Assembly: GCF_000758605.1 (NCBI RefSeq)
Contig: NZ_CP009282.1
Location: 2,852,001 to 2,916,000 of the forward strand
Origin: Paenibacillus sp. FSL R5-0912
GTDB taxonomy: Bacteria > Bacillota > Bacilli > Paenibacillales > Paenibacillaceae
DNA length: 64,000 bases
Reading direction: 5' to 3'
Shown: in pieces, positions 27,631 through 35,119 of the stretch
How the letters are laid out: each line of letters opens with the position of its first letter
Numbering within the stretch: position 1 is the stretch's first letter
The notes under the pieces: generated by a model
What the model was told of the DNA's origin: nothing
Databases searched by the model: none
Seen by the model: only the letters and a program-made list of their open reading frames with translations
Program-made: the position numbers and the translations under genes

Positions 27631-28304
27631 AGCTGCCAGTAATTAAGAATGCGCGGGAGTTAGCCGGTCTGGTGCGTGAGATAGGTTTCCTTCCTTTATT
27701 CCGCTGTGAGATTGATGGTTTCTCCCTGCAGGAATGCACGCCTGCGGGCTACTGGTTCGTGAAGGATGTGGAGGGGCCGTGGGAGTGGCGTGAGGAAGTT
27801 GCCGCAGGGGGCGAGATCGCTTATGCGAAGCTTTTTAACAAAAAAGCCGGGTTTATCAGCAAAGCATGGTACCCTGACTTCGCCAATTACCGCCGGGACG
27901 GATACGACTTCGACGCCAGATATGATGATGGACTAGCCTCCATGCCCAGCAAACAAATTATGGATGTGCTAATGGAACACAGTGAGGGACTACTCTCCAA
28001 TGAGCTTAAGCAGCTGGCCGGCTTCGGGAAAAACGGGGCTAAGGGCTTCGACACCGCAATGACGCATCTGCAGATGCAGACCTATATTACAGCCAGCAGA
28101 TTTGAATACAAGCAGGATAAAGAGGGGCGTCCGTACGGCTGGGGAGTCGGGCGGTATGCGATGAGTGAGCATGTATACGGGGAAGAATGGGTTACCTCGC
28201 GTTACGCTGATAAGCCCGCGGAATCGAAGTCACGGATTGCTGAGCATGTGGCGAAGCTGTTCCCGGATGCAGAGATGAAGGAAATTGAAAAGGTCATTAA
28301 GTAG
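27627..28304 (+). CDS. Hypothetical protein, possibly AlkZ-related
   Basis: A 225-residue soluble protein coupled to the SDR gene by an ATGA overlap. The middle (LLSNELKQLAGFGKNGAKGFDTAMTHLQ in parts from about residue 118) reads like a winged helix, and the following YITASRFEYKQDKEGRPYGWGVG resembles the glycine-rich wing region of AlkZ/YcaQ-type proteins. The first 90 residues contain FRCEIDGFSLQE and a Trp-rich patch. A DNA-binding or base-repair role is possible, but the full AlkZ catalytic layout is not seen. I regard the family call as tentative. Confidence 0.5.
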   Translation: MKLPVIKNARELAGLVREIGFLPLFRCEIDGFSLQECTPAGYWFVKDVEGPWEWREEVAAGGEIAYAKLFNKKAGFISKAWYPDFANYRRDGYDFDARYDDGLASMPSKQIMDVLMEHSEGLLSNELKQLAGFGKNGAKGFDTAMTHLQMQTYITASRFEYKQDKEGRPYGWGVGRYAMSEHVYGEEWVTSRYADKPAESKSRIAEHVAKLFPDAEMKEIEKVIK

Positions 28305-28659
28305 GGGAGCGCCGCGCCCGATACAGATTGAACTTTTATCACATTTCTTATTAAATCCTGCACAGGATACAACATTTTCCTCCGGAATTCGGCCCTAATC
28401 CGAAGTTGGTGTATAAAAGGCAACATCTCTCTTTGTTCTAGCGGTTTGGTGGAGGAATTATTGTATTTCATACAACAATCTGTCCGAATGCCCAAGTATC
28501 GAGGAATCAAAGTTGCAATACGTACAACAATTATGCCTATGTAGTGTTAATTTAACAATCTCAGGCTCGCTCTGCGGACAACGGGACAGGTATGAGGAAT
28601 GGAATGGTTCCGCTTTTGTTGAAATTCAAACTATATGGAACCTCTAGGAAGTGTAGGTA
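28305..28659. other. 355-bp non-coding stretch with repeat units
   Basis: No gene is supported. Two related units each begin with GAGGAAT (28452 and 28501) and end in ACAACAAT (28472-28479 and 28524-28531), about 50 bases apart. They are built like the units at 14.6 kb. Confidence 0.45.
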
Positions 28660-28701
28660 CACAAAGAGCCTCGTCCAGTAAATAGGACGAGGCTCTTTGT
28701 G
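28660..28701 (-). terminator. Perfect 17-bp hairpin, probable terminator
   Basis: CACAAAGAGCCTCGTCC (28660-28676) and its exact inverse (28685-28701) flank an 8-base loop. It lies 17 bp past the stop of the minus-strand gene at 28719. The T-run is only CTCTTTG, so termination is likely but not certain; it would look the same from either side. Confidence 0.65.
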
Positions 28702-28718
28702 GATTAACCAGTAACGGC

Positions 28719-29177
28719 CTAGAAAGATAAGGCCATCTGCTCGACACGTTCTTCACGGGGAAGAACGGAGGCAAGCTCGGCACCCAGCCCGAGATAAGCG
28801 CGCATGCGCAGCATCATCTCGTTGCGGAAGCCGGGCCATAGGATATGGATATCCCCGGAGTATCCCCGGCAGGTATACTCGGCCGTAACTCCGCGCTGAT
28901 CCTGGCGGATGGTATTGATCTTCAGCTGATGCGACGTAAGCTCACGGGTAACCTCCTGCAGCATCAGCGAAGTCTTCTTCGTGGCGCTGGAGACCAGCTC
29001 CATGTAGAGCTGTGGATTCTTGAAGAGACCGCTCTTACCAATAACTCGGCAATCGCGCTCAAACACTTTATGGATAAACGTTAGCAGCAGATAGCTTCTG
29101 ACAAGGGACAATTCGTCTTTGGTTATATCTTCAGGAAGTGTTGGTGTGATTAGGGTGTTTCTCTTGGTAGTCGCCAT
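28719..29177 (-). CDS. Hypothetical protein (152 aa)
   Basis: Not recognised as a named family. The protein is soluble and mixed alpha/beta: an Arg/Thr-rich start (ATTKRNTLITPTLP), a helical segment (ELSLVRSYLLLTFIHKVFERD), then strands around TAEYTCRGYSGDIHILWPGF. The start ATG at 29177 is preferred over an in-frame ATG at 29246 because GAGGTGAT lies seven bases upstream and a near-consensus promoter lies just before it. It is a single-gene unit ending at a perfect hairpin. The function is unknown. Confidence 0.75.
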   Translation of the reverse strand: MATTKRNTLITPTLPEDITKDELSLVRSYLLLTFIHKVFERDCRVIGKSGLFKNPQLYMELVSSATKKTSLMLQEVTRELTSHQLKINTIRQDQRGVTAEYTCRGYSGDIHILWPGFRNEMMLRMRAYLGLGAELASVLPREERVEQMALSF

Positions 29178-29216
29178 ATAAATCACCTCATTTATAGTAT
29201 GCGAACCTTTGTTCTC

Positions 29217-29246
29217 ATTATACATCTTTTGGGTAAGTAAATGCAA
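29217..29246 (-). promoter_or_regulatory. Promoter for the 152-residue protein gene
   Basis: On the minus strand, TTGCAT (29241-29246) and TATAAT (29217-29222) are separated by 18 bases. Confidence 0.6.
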
Positions 29247-29299
29247 TATTCATCTTGAAAATTATTGGAAATAAACAAAATTAAAAAAATATAAAAAGG

Positions 29300-29328
29300 T
29301 TGACTCTGAAATCCCAGCATGATAAGAT
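29300..29328 (+). promoter_or_regulatory. Promoter for tRNA-Leu
   Basis: TTGACT (29300-29305), a 17-base spacer and TAAGAT (29323-29328) lie 36 bases before the mature tRNA. Confidence 0.75.
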
Positions 29329-29364
29329 CTATCTTGTGACTGCGTAAGCAAGTCAACCGAATAT

Positions 29365-29448
29365 GCGGTCATGGCGGAATTGGCAGACGCGCTGGCTTCA
29401 GGTGCCAGTGATAGCAATATCGTGGAGGTTCGAGTCCTCTTGACCGCA
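29365..29448 (+). tRNA. tRNA-Leu (anticodon CAG)
   Basis: An 84-base class II tRNA. The acceptor arms GCGGTCA and TGACCGC pair fully. The anticodon stem CTGGC/GCCAG encloses TTCAGGT, giving anticodon CAG for CUG codons. The long variable arm (TGATAGCAATATCGT) is typical of leucine tRNA. The T-loop is GTTCGAGTC. The 3' CCA is not encoded. Its own promoter and terminator make it a single-tRNA unit. Confidence 0.95.
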
Positions 29449-29457
29449 TCATATTTA

Positions 29458-29754
29458 TCAAATACAGGTTCTGAATCGGCTTTGTATAGCCGGGTTAGAA
29501 CCTGTTTTTTTGTGGGCAGATAGTTGAGGCCGTTGCTCATCCCTTGGGCCAATGATACTTATGCCATTCCCGAAAGCTCCCCCCTCATCCGAGAGGCTCC
29601 CCCCCAATGCAATGACGCTGCCCTTCAAATTCAACATTTCCCATAGTTCTATCTCATGTTGGCCGGATAATCCAATTACCATTTGAATACCGGCTGTTTG
29701 CCGAATAGATCGCTCAGCGTGCTCGAAATATTCTGCGAATCATCTACTTCATCA
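29458..29754 (-). pseudogene. Open frame of unknown origin, probably degraded
   Basis: On the minus strand a frame reads FAEYFEHAERSIRQTAGIQM, then continues as a glycine-rich segment (SVIALGGSLSDEGGAFGNG) and runs straight through the tRNA terminator. That last part cannot be native coding sequence. No ribosome site is clear. It looks like the remains of a gene cut off at its 3' end. The family is not recognised. Confidence 0.3.
29464..29511 (+). terminator. Terminator of tRNA-Leu
   Basis: An 18-bp stem (ACAGGTTCTGAATCGGCT with AGCCGGGTTAGAACCTGT, one mismatch) closes on a TTGTAT loop and is followed by seven T. Confidence 0.9.
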
Positions 29755-29846
29755 ATACCGACTCCATTTGCTACAGCAAATAAAACTCCGGCATAATTAC
29801 CCGTTAGGGTGATTTTATGCTTTTCTTTTTGTGTGAGTAAACACAG
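29676..29846 (-). pseudogene. C-terminal gene fragment of unknown family
   Basis: On the minus strand, in a different frame from its neighbour, about 50 codons read as plausible protein (KITLTGNYAGVLFAVANG, then IDEVDDSQNISSTLSDLFGK) and end at TAA 29676. No start or ribosome site is seen upstream before the XRE operator region. It is probably the 3' end of a lost gene. Confidence 0.3.
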
Positions 29847-29852
29847 AGTGAT

Positions 29853-29914
29853 GGAAAGTACGCTTTACATAACAGAGAGTGAGTGATATTATTATGGAAA
29901 GTTAACTTTACATA
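29853..29914. promoter_or_regulatory. Two operator-like palindromes before the XRE regulator
   Basis: Two copies of TGGAAAG-N4-CTTTACATA, at 29853-29872 and 29895-29914, lie exactly 42 bases apart (about four helical turns). Each is an 18-bp dyad with one imperfect position. Placement directly before the regulator gene suggests autoregulation. Confidence 0.65.
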
Positions 29915-29928
29915 TGCGAGGTGAAGGT

Positions 29929-30132
29929 ATGGATAACAGGCTGGAACAGCTTCGGAAGGAGCGGGGAATTAAACAAGAAGAGCTGGCCGAGGCGCTCGAG
30001 GTCTCCAGACAGACCATCGGTTCGCTTGAGAACGGGAGGTATAACCCGTCCATCATTCTAGCCTTCAAAATCGCCCGCTATTTCAAACTGGCCATTGAGG
30101 ATATTTTTATCTATGAGGAGGAATCCGAATGA
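29929..30132 (+). CDS. XRE-family helix-turn-helix regulator
   Basis: A 67-residue protein that is almost entirely one Cro/CI-type HTH domain: LEQLRKERGIKQEELAEALE, then VSRQTIGSLENGRYNPSI as the recognition helix. GAGGTGAAGGT precedes ATG 29929; another ATG at 29914 sits inside the second operator copy. It overlaps the next gene by four bases. Small regulators of this kind are commonly paired with a membrane protein whose expression they control. The adjacent twin palindromes are the likely binding sites. Confidence 0.87.
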   Translation: MDNRLEQLRKERGIKQEELAEALEVSRQTIGSLENGRYNPSIILAFKIARYFKLAIEDIFIYEEESE

Positions 30133-30551
30133 AGATGAACAAGAAGATCTGGCTGTTTTCTTTTCTGCTGCTGCTTGGGGGGATTCTGGCTGCTGCCGGG
30201 CTTCTGACGATGAATGAAAGTACTGAGAGACTAGCCGGGTTAGGTCTTGGTATAGGCTCGGGGCTGTTCAGTATGAGTGCCGCCCAGCTTATCATTCAGT
30301 GTTATTATGCCAAACACCCTAAGCTAAGGAAGCAGGCTGTCATTGAACTGCGCGACGAACGCCACACGGCCATCCGGATGAAAGCGAAGGCCAAAGCCTT
30401 CGATGTAATGATTGTGGTTATGATTGCGCTGTCGTTTCTGTTTATATTCGGCGGGACCGCTCTGTGGGTAGTGCTGTCGACCATCGGACTATATGTTCTC
30501 GGCTGTTTCCTGCAGCTGTTCTACATCCGTAAGTACAGTAAGCAGATGTAA
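30129..30551 (+). CDS. Membrane protein partner of the XRE regulator
   Basis: A 140-residue protein with four hydrophobic helices: about 7-25, 36-56, 91-110 and 112-130. The charged loop between helices 2 and 3 (KHPKLRKQAVIELRDERHTA, then IRMKAKAKA) matches the pattern of DUF2178-like proteins that accompany short XRE regulators. It starts within the regulator's stop codon (ATGA). Function is not established; regulation of an envelope or stress response is inferred from the pairing alone. Confidence 0.7.
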   Translation: MKMNKKIWLFSFLLLLGGILAAAGLLTMNESTERLAGLGLGIGSGLFSMSAAQLIIQCYYAKHPKLRKQAVIELRDERHTAIRMKAKAKAFDVMIVVMIALSFLFIFGGTALWVVLSTIGLYVLGCFLQLFYIRKYSKQM

Positions 30552-30605
30552 CCGGACTAGTGGAAGAGTAAGACGATGTTCTATATTTGACTGGAGGGAT
30601 TTCTG

Positions 30606-31256
30606 ATGGATGCGCCCGTTAAGAACAGGATGCATTGGGAGCTGACCTATATTTTCCTGCTTACTGGCCTCATCGTACTGCTGGCAGCTGCCGTTCGCGG
30701 ATGTTCAGAGCAGGTGGCTGTTGCAGGATTTGCAGCAGCCTTAGCGCTTAATTGTTGGGTCTGGAAGCATGCTGTCAGCCGGAATGTTATCTATTTGCAT
30801 AATGGCTTGAACATCATCTGTGCAGTTCTGCTGGCGTATCTGCTGTCAGCCTACGTATTCGTCTCGGAGAGTACGGTGATTGGCGCTGCCTTCGGAATGG
30901 TGATCATGGATGTGTTCAGCTTCACCAAAAGAGGACGTTTCACGCTCAACGCCCGGTTAATGGAGCATACGAATACAGCCGCCCGTCTATCGGTCTGCCT
31001 TCCGGTTCCCGGGAGGCGGGGGCTCATTCCGGTCATCGGTACAGGAGATCTGACTTTTTATTCCCTGCTGACTATAGTTTCCCTGCAATCCGTCAATAGA
31101 GCAGGACCGCTCTTTGCAGTCTTGCCTGTCCTGGCAGGTCAGCTGCTGAATATGGTAATTATTGCGGCCCTGAAGAATAGAGCGGGCTTCAAAGGGTTTC
31201 CTGCTACCTTAATGCCGGGCTTGCTGTTCATTGCTGTACTTCTTCCGAACATTTAA
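30606..31256 (+). CDS. Seven-helix membrane protein with presenilin-like motifs
   Basis: A 216-residue polytopic membrane protein with about seven helices and short loops. I do not recognise a named bacterial family. Three motifs of GXGD intramembrane aspartyl proteases appear in the right order: an aspartate inside a helix (MDVFSF, D102), GTGD at 145-148 at the start of the next helix, and FPATLMPG at 198-205 in the last helix, in the place of the PAL motif. TGGAGGG precedes the ATG. It follows the XRE/membrane pair by 55 bp and ends at a terminator, so the three genes may form one unit. Confidence 0.6.
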   Translation: MDAPVKNRMHWELTYIFLLTGLIVLLAAAVRGCSEQVAVAGFAAALALNCWVWKHAVSRNVIYLHNGLNIICAVLLAYLLSAYVFVSESTVIGAAFGMVIMDVFSFTKRGRFTLNARLMEHTNTAARLSVCLPVPGRRGLIPVIGTGDLTFYSLLTIVSLQSVNRAGPLFAVLPVLAGQLLNMVIIAALKNRAGFKGFPATLMPGLLFIAVLLPNI

Positions 31257-31274
31257 ACTTAATAAGCAGCACCC

Positions 31275-31306
31275 AGCCCCTGCGGCCATGCCGTGGGGGC
31301 TTTCTC
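31275..31306 (+). terminator. Terminator after the seven-helix protein gene
   Basis: AGCCCCTGCGGC pairs with GCCGTGGGGGCT (12 bp, two G-U) around a 3-base loop, followed by TTCTCT. Confidence 0.6.
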
Positions 31307-31382
31307 TGTTCTTGCTGAAAGGCTCCCATTGTTATCCCGCGACTGACTCGAAATACAGTGAAATCCACAGCGCAGAATTGTA

Positions 31383-31466
31383 TTGACGCCTGAGCAACTA
31401 ACATGTTAATATTTTCCCGAGACAAACTAACATGTCAGTTAGGCTATATAGCATGTTAGCATGTTA
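31383..31466 (+). promoter_or_regulatory. Promoter with repeated ACATGT-type operators
   Basis: TTGACG (31383-31388) and TAATAT (31407-31412) with an 18-base spacer form a promoter. CTAACATGTTAA (31398-31409) overlaps the -10. CTAACATGTCAGTTAG lies at 31427-31442, and two overlapping TAGCATGTTA units lie at 31449-31466. Palindromes of this type are usual for GntR regulators, and a GntR gene is the last gene of the downstream cluster. Confidence 0.65.
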
Positions 31467-31497
31467 TTCATATATTCCTATTTCAGGAGGTTATTTT

Positions 31498-32844
31498 GTG
31501 GATGTGGCTAATGTTGTAATCGGTTTCATTATGGTCTTATCATTTTTTGGATTGGTGTGGTACTGCGTTAAGGGGTATAACCTCATGGTGGGCTTCTTCG
31601 TCATGTCGGTCCTGTGGACATCAATTGCCCTGATCGGCAATTCCATTCATCCAACCTCCGTTATGGAGGGTAAGACATTTATTGACGTCCTGACGAACGT
31701 CTTCCAGACGGGTCCGGAGAACTACGGTAAAGCGATTCTGGTTAATATCTTCTTCGGCGCCTTCTTCGGCAGAGTCTTGATTGACACAGGGATTGCTGCA
31801 ACGCTGATCCGTAAGGTGGTAGAGCTTGGCGGAGACAAACCAAGAATTACGATGTCGCTCTTATGTATTGTTACTGCGGTAATCTTCACCTCTATGACGG
31901 GTATCGGTCCGGTAATCTCCATCGCCGTAATCGTCTTGCCGATCATGCTGTCACTGGGAATACCTTCACCGATTGCCTTGTTCTCCTTCATGGGCTCAAT
32001 TATGGCGGGTATCTTCGGGAACATTGTTAACTTCAAGCAGTATCAGGCTATTTTTGCTACAGCCAATGAAAGTTATGCCAGCTACGACTACAATACATAC
32101 TTCAAATTCGGCATGATTGCGATGGCTGTCTCCCTGATTGTTGTTCTGGTGGTATCTAACCTGTCCATGAACAAGAAGGTTTCCCGTGCCTGGGCAGCCA
32201 CTCCGGATGCCGGAGCTACGGTTGATGCCCCTGCAATCTCCTGGATTTCCATCATTCTGCCGGTAATCGGTGTAGTGGTGTTCAAACTCCCGATTATCTT
32301 CGGATTTATCGTTGCCGGTCTGTTCGCTTTACTGACTTGCGGCAAGTTAAAGGGTGGATTTGCAAGCGTTTGCAGAATGCTGTCGAAGCAATTCGCAGAC
32401 GGGGCTATCGATGTGGCGCCGATGATCGGATTCTTGCTCACACTGTCCATGTTCAATAATGCTGCAACCTATGCTTCTCCTTACTTCAAAACCTTGCTTG
32501 ATGGTGCAATGCCTCAGACGGCGTTATTGCTCTGTATCGTATTCGCCATCCTGACACCGCTTGGCTTCTTCCGCGGCCCGATGAACCTGGTCGGTTCCGG
32601 ATCGGCCATTCTGGCAGTAGTTGTGGCTACCGCAGCTTGGCCTGTACAGTTTCTGTATCCTTTGTTCGCCATCACTACAGTAGCTCCGCAGCATTTGGAC
32701 GTTACCCAATCCTGGGTAGCCTGGGGCTTCGGATATACGAAGGTTCCGGCCAAGGAATATATGAAGATGTCCATTCCTACAGGCTGGATTATCGGGATTA
32801 TTCTGTGCGCGATTGTATTCTTCATGTACGGAAATTTGGTGTAG
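31498..32844 (+). CDS. Ion-transporter-superfamily membrane permease
   Basis: A 448-residue permease with about 11-12 helices and the re-entrant Gly/Ser-rich segments (MTGIGPVISIAVIVLP; FFRGPMNLVGSGSA) found in IT-superfamily anion or metabolite transporters such as the GntP and CitM groups. The start is GTG at 31498 with CAGGAGGT upstream; the frame is open to 31432, but that stretch covers the operators. It heads a cluster with a hydantoinase/oxoprolinase-type enzyme and a GntR regulator, so it most likely imports the enzyme's substrate. Which compound is unknown. Confidence 0.75.
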   Translation: MDVANVVIGFIMVLSFFGLVWYCVKGYNLMVGFFVMSVLWTSIALIGNSIHPTSVMEGKTFIDVLTNVFQTGPENYGKAILVNIFFGAFFGRVLIDTGIAATLIRKVVELGGDKPRITMSLLCIVTAVIFTSMTGIGPVISIAVIVLPIMLSLGIPSPIALFSFMGSIMAGIFGNIVNFKQYQAIFATANESYASYDYNTYFKFGMIAMAVSLIVVLVVSNLSMNKKVSRAWAATPDAGATVDAPAISWISIILPVIGVVVFKLPIIFGFIVAGLFALLTCGKLKGGFASVCRMLSKQFADGAIDVAPMIGFLLTLSMFNNAATYASPYFKTLLDGAMPQTALLLCIVFAILTPLGFFRGPMNLVGSGSAILAVVVATAAWPVQFLYPLFAITTVAPQHLDVTQSWVAWGFGYTKVPAKEYMKMSIPTGWIIGIILCAIVFFMYGNLV

Positions 32845-32863
32845 CACCGCTTATGTCCAAATG

Positions 32864-32900
32864 AACCGGCTGCTGCGTCCCTGTCAGCCAGGAGCCGGTT
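32864..32900. repeat. Intercistronic stem-loop
   Basis: AACCGGCT (32864-32871) and AGCCGGTT (32893-32900) are perfect inverse copies around a 21-base loop, with no T-run. It lies between the permease and hydantoinase genes and could tune relative mRNA levels. Confidence 0.5.
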
Positions 32901-32944
32901 ATTAGCCTTCAGTACAATTTAATGAAGAGAAACGGAGAAATCAT

Positions 32945-35077
32945 ATGGGTAAAATGGTTAGAATGGGGATCGACGTCGGTGGAACACATACAAAAGCAGT
33001 TGCCATCGACAATGAAACACATGAAATTATCGGGAAATCGTCCGTCAAGACTACGCATGATCATGAGAGAGGTGTAGCCGCCGGTGTTGTGAAATGTTTT
33101 CAGAATTGTCTGAAAGAAAATAACATCAAGCCGGAAGATGTAGTCTTCGTTGCACACAGCACGACGCAGGCAACCAATGCGCTGATTGAAGGTGATATCG
33201 CACAGGTTGGCATCATTGGCATGGCTAAGGGCGGCCTTGAAGGCTGGCTGGCCAAACGTCAGACCAAACTGCAGAACATCGATCTGGGCAACAGCAAAGA
33301 GATCAAAATCTACAATAGCTTCATTAACATTAAGAAAATGTCCGAAGCCTCCGTGCTACAGGTCATCGATGATCTTAAGCGTCAGGGAGCACAGGTGATT
33401 GTGCCTTCCATGGCTTTTGGCGTAGATAATGGCAGACCTGAAGAGCTCGTCTATATAGAAGCTGAGAAAAAAGGCATTCCGACCACCATGGCATCCGATA
33501 TCACCAAATTGTACGGGCTCACCCGCAGAACGAGAACAGCAGCAATCAATGCAAGCATTCTGCCCAAGATGCTGGACACCGCCAATTCAACTGAACAGTC
33601 CGTAAGGGAAGCCGGCGTCCATGTACCTCTGATGATCATGAGAGGCGACGGCGGGGTTATGGAAATCAGCGAAATGAAGAAACGTCCTGTGCTTACGATG
33701 TTATCGGGTCCGGCTGCCTCAGTCATGGGGTCTTTGATGTATCTGAGAGCCTCTAACGGTGTGTATTTCGAGGTGGGCGGAACCACAACCAATATTGGGG
33801 TTATCAAAAATGGCCGTCCGGCCATTGACTATTCAATCGTCGGCGGTCACCCTACCTATGTCAATTCACTGGATGTGCGCGTACTCGGTGTTGCTGGCGG
33901 CTCCATGATCCGGGCGAACAAAAGCGGAGTAGTGGATGTCGGGCCCAGATCGGCACATATCGGCGGCCTGGATTATTCGGTCTTTACCGATCCGGACAAG
34001 ATTAAGGGCGCCAAGGTGGAATTTTTCTCGCCCAAACCGGGTGATCCGGCAGATTATGTAGCCATCCGTCTGGAGAACGGGGAGCGTGTGACGATCACGA
34101 ATTCCTGTGCTGCGAACGTGCTGGGCCTTGTGAAGCCGGAGCATTTCTCCTACGGGAATGTGGAAGCCGCCAGACGGGCGATGCAGGCCTTAGCCGATTA
34201 TTGCGGAACCACGGCCGAAGATATTGCGAAGCAGATTATGGAAAAAGCGTATGCGAAGATCGAACCGATCATTCTGTCGCTGGCCGAGAAATACAAACTG
34301 GAGAAAGACCAGATCTCCCTGGTGGGAGTTGGCGGGGGAGCCGCTTCGCTGATCGTCTATTTCTCAGAGAAAATGGGCCTGAAATACAGTATTCCTGAGA
34401 ATGCTGAGGTGATCTCGTCCATTGGTGTTGCCCTGTCGATGGTTCGGGACGTTGTTGAGCGGATCATTCCGTCACCTTCCAAAGAAGTGATTGCCGCACT
34501 CAAAATGGAAGCAATGAACAAAGCGATTCAGAGTGGAGCCACTCCGGAAAGCATCGAGATCCATATCGATATTGATCCGCAGACGTCAAAGGTTACCGCG
34601 ATTGCTACGGGTTCCACGGAGGTGAAGACGACCGAGCTGCTGAAGGAATGTGATGAAGCGGAGCTCCGCGAGCTGGCCGCGAAGGATATGCGTATTTCCA
34701 TCGACCGGACACAACTGCTTGAGAAAACGAGGTATGTCAGCATTTTCGGCGAAAAGGTTGACAAGGCCGGTGAAGCGGGTGCAGTGCGCATCTTAGACAC
34801 CAAAGGGTTCATTAAGGTGCAACGAGGCCGGGCGATGGCCCTCAAGACAACTGCCGGAGATTACCTGAATGCCGTCAAAAAGCTCTGGGAGGCTATGGCT
34901 GTCTACCAGACTGAACTGATTGCCCGGCCGGACTTCTATCTGTGTATCGGTGCCCGGGTGATGGACTTTACCGCCTCCGATTTCGAACAGCTGGAGCTGC
35001 TTATGGATATCGAAATTTCCACGTTTGAGCCGGATACGGAGGTTATCGTTGTCGCTGCCAATGTCAAGCAGAGCTAA
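32945..35077 (+). CDS. Hydantoinase/oxoprolinase family protein
   Basis: A 710-residue ATP-dependent amidohydrolase of the HyuA/oxoprolinase superfamily. The N-terminal actin-like fold starts with MGIDVGGTHTKAVAID. VAHSTTQATNAL and EVGGTTTNIGV are further nucleotide-binding segments. Relatives open cyclic amides (hydantoin, 5-oxoproline) or carboxylate ketones (acetone carboxylase beta). The usual second subunit (HyuB) is absent, and the C-terminal about 150 residues diverge from the standard HyuA end. The permease upstream and GntR gene downstream indicate an inducible catabolic role. The substrate is not known. Confidence 0.82.
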   Translation: MGKMVRMGIDVGGTHTKAVAIDNETHEIIGKSSVKTTHDHERGVAAGVVKCFQNCLKENNIKPEDVVFVAHSTTQATNALIEGDIAQVGIIGMAKGGLEGWLAKRQTKLQNIDLGNSKEIKIYNSFINIKKMSEASVLQVIDDLKRQGAQVIVPSMAFGVDNGRPEELVYIEAEKKGIPTTMASDITKLYGLTRRTRTAAINASILPKMLDTANSTEQSVREAGVHVPLMIMRGDGGVMEISEMKKRPVLTMLSGPAASVMGSLMYLRASNGVYFEVGGTTTNIGVIKNGRPAIDYSIVGGHPTYVNSLDVRVLGVAGGSMIRANKSGVVDVGPRSAHIGGLDYSVFTDPDKIKGAKVEFFSPKPGDPADYVAIRLENGERVTITNSCAANVLGLVKPEHFSYGNVEAARRAMQALADYCGTTAEDIAKQIMEKAYAKIEPIILSLAEKYKLEKDQISLVGVGGGAASLIVYFSEKMGLKYSIPENAEVISSIGVALSMVRDVVERIIPSPSKEVIAALKMEAMNKAIQSGATPESIEIHIDIDPQTSKVTAIATGSTEVKTTELLKECDEAELRELAAKDMRISIDRTQLLEKTRYVSIFGEKVDKAGEAGAVRILDTKGFIKVQRGRAMALKTTAGDYLNAVKKLWEAMAVYQTELIARPDFYLCIGARVMDFTASDFEQLELLMDIEISTFEPDTEVIVVAANVKQS

Positions 35078-35119
35078 CGCTAATCTATTGAGGCCATTCA
35101 TAGCGATATTAATGAAGGA

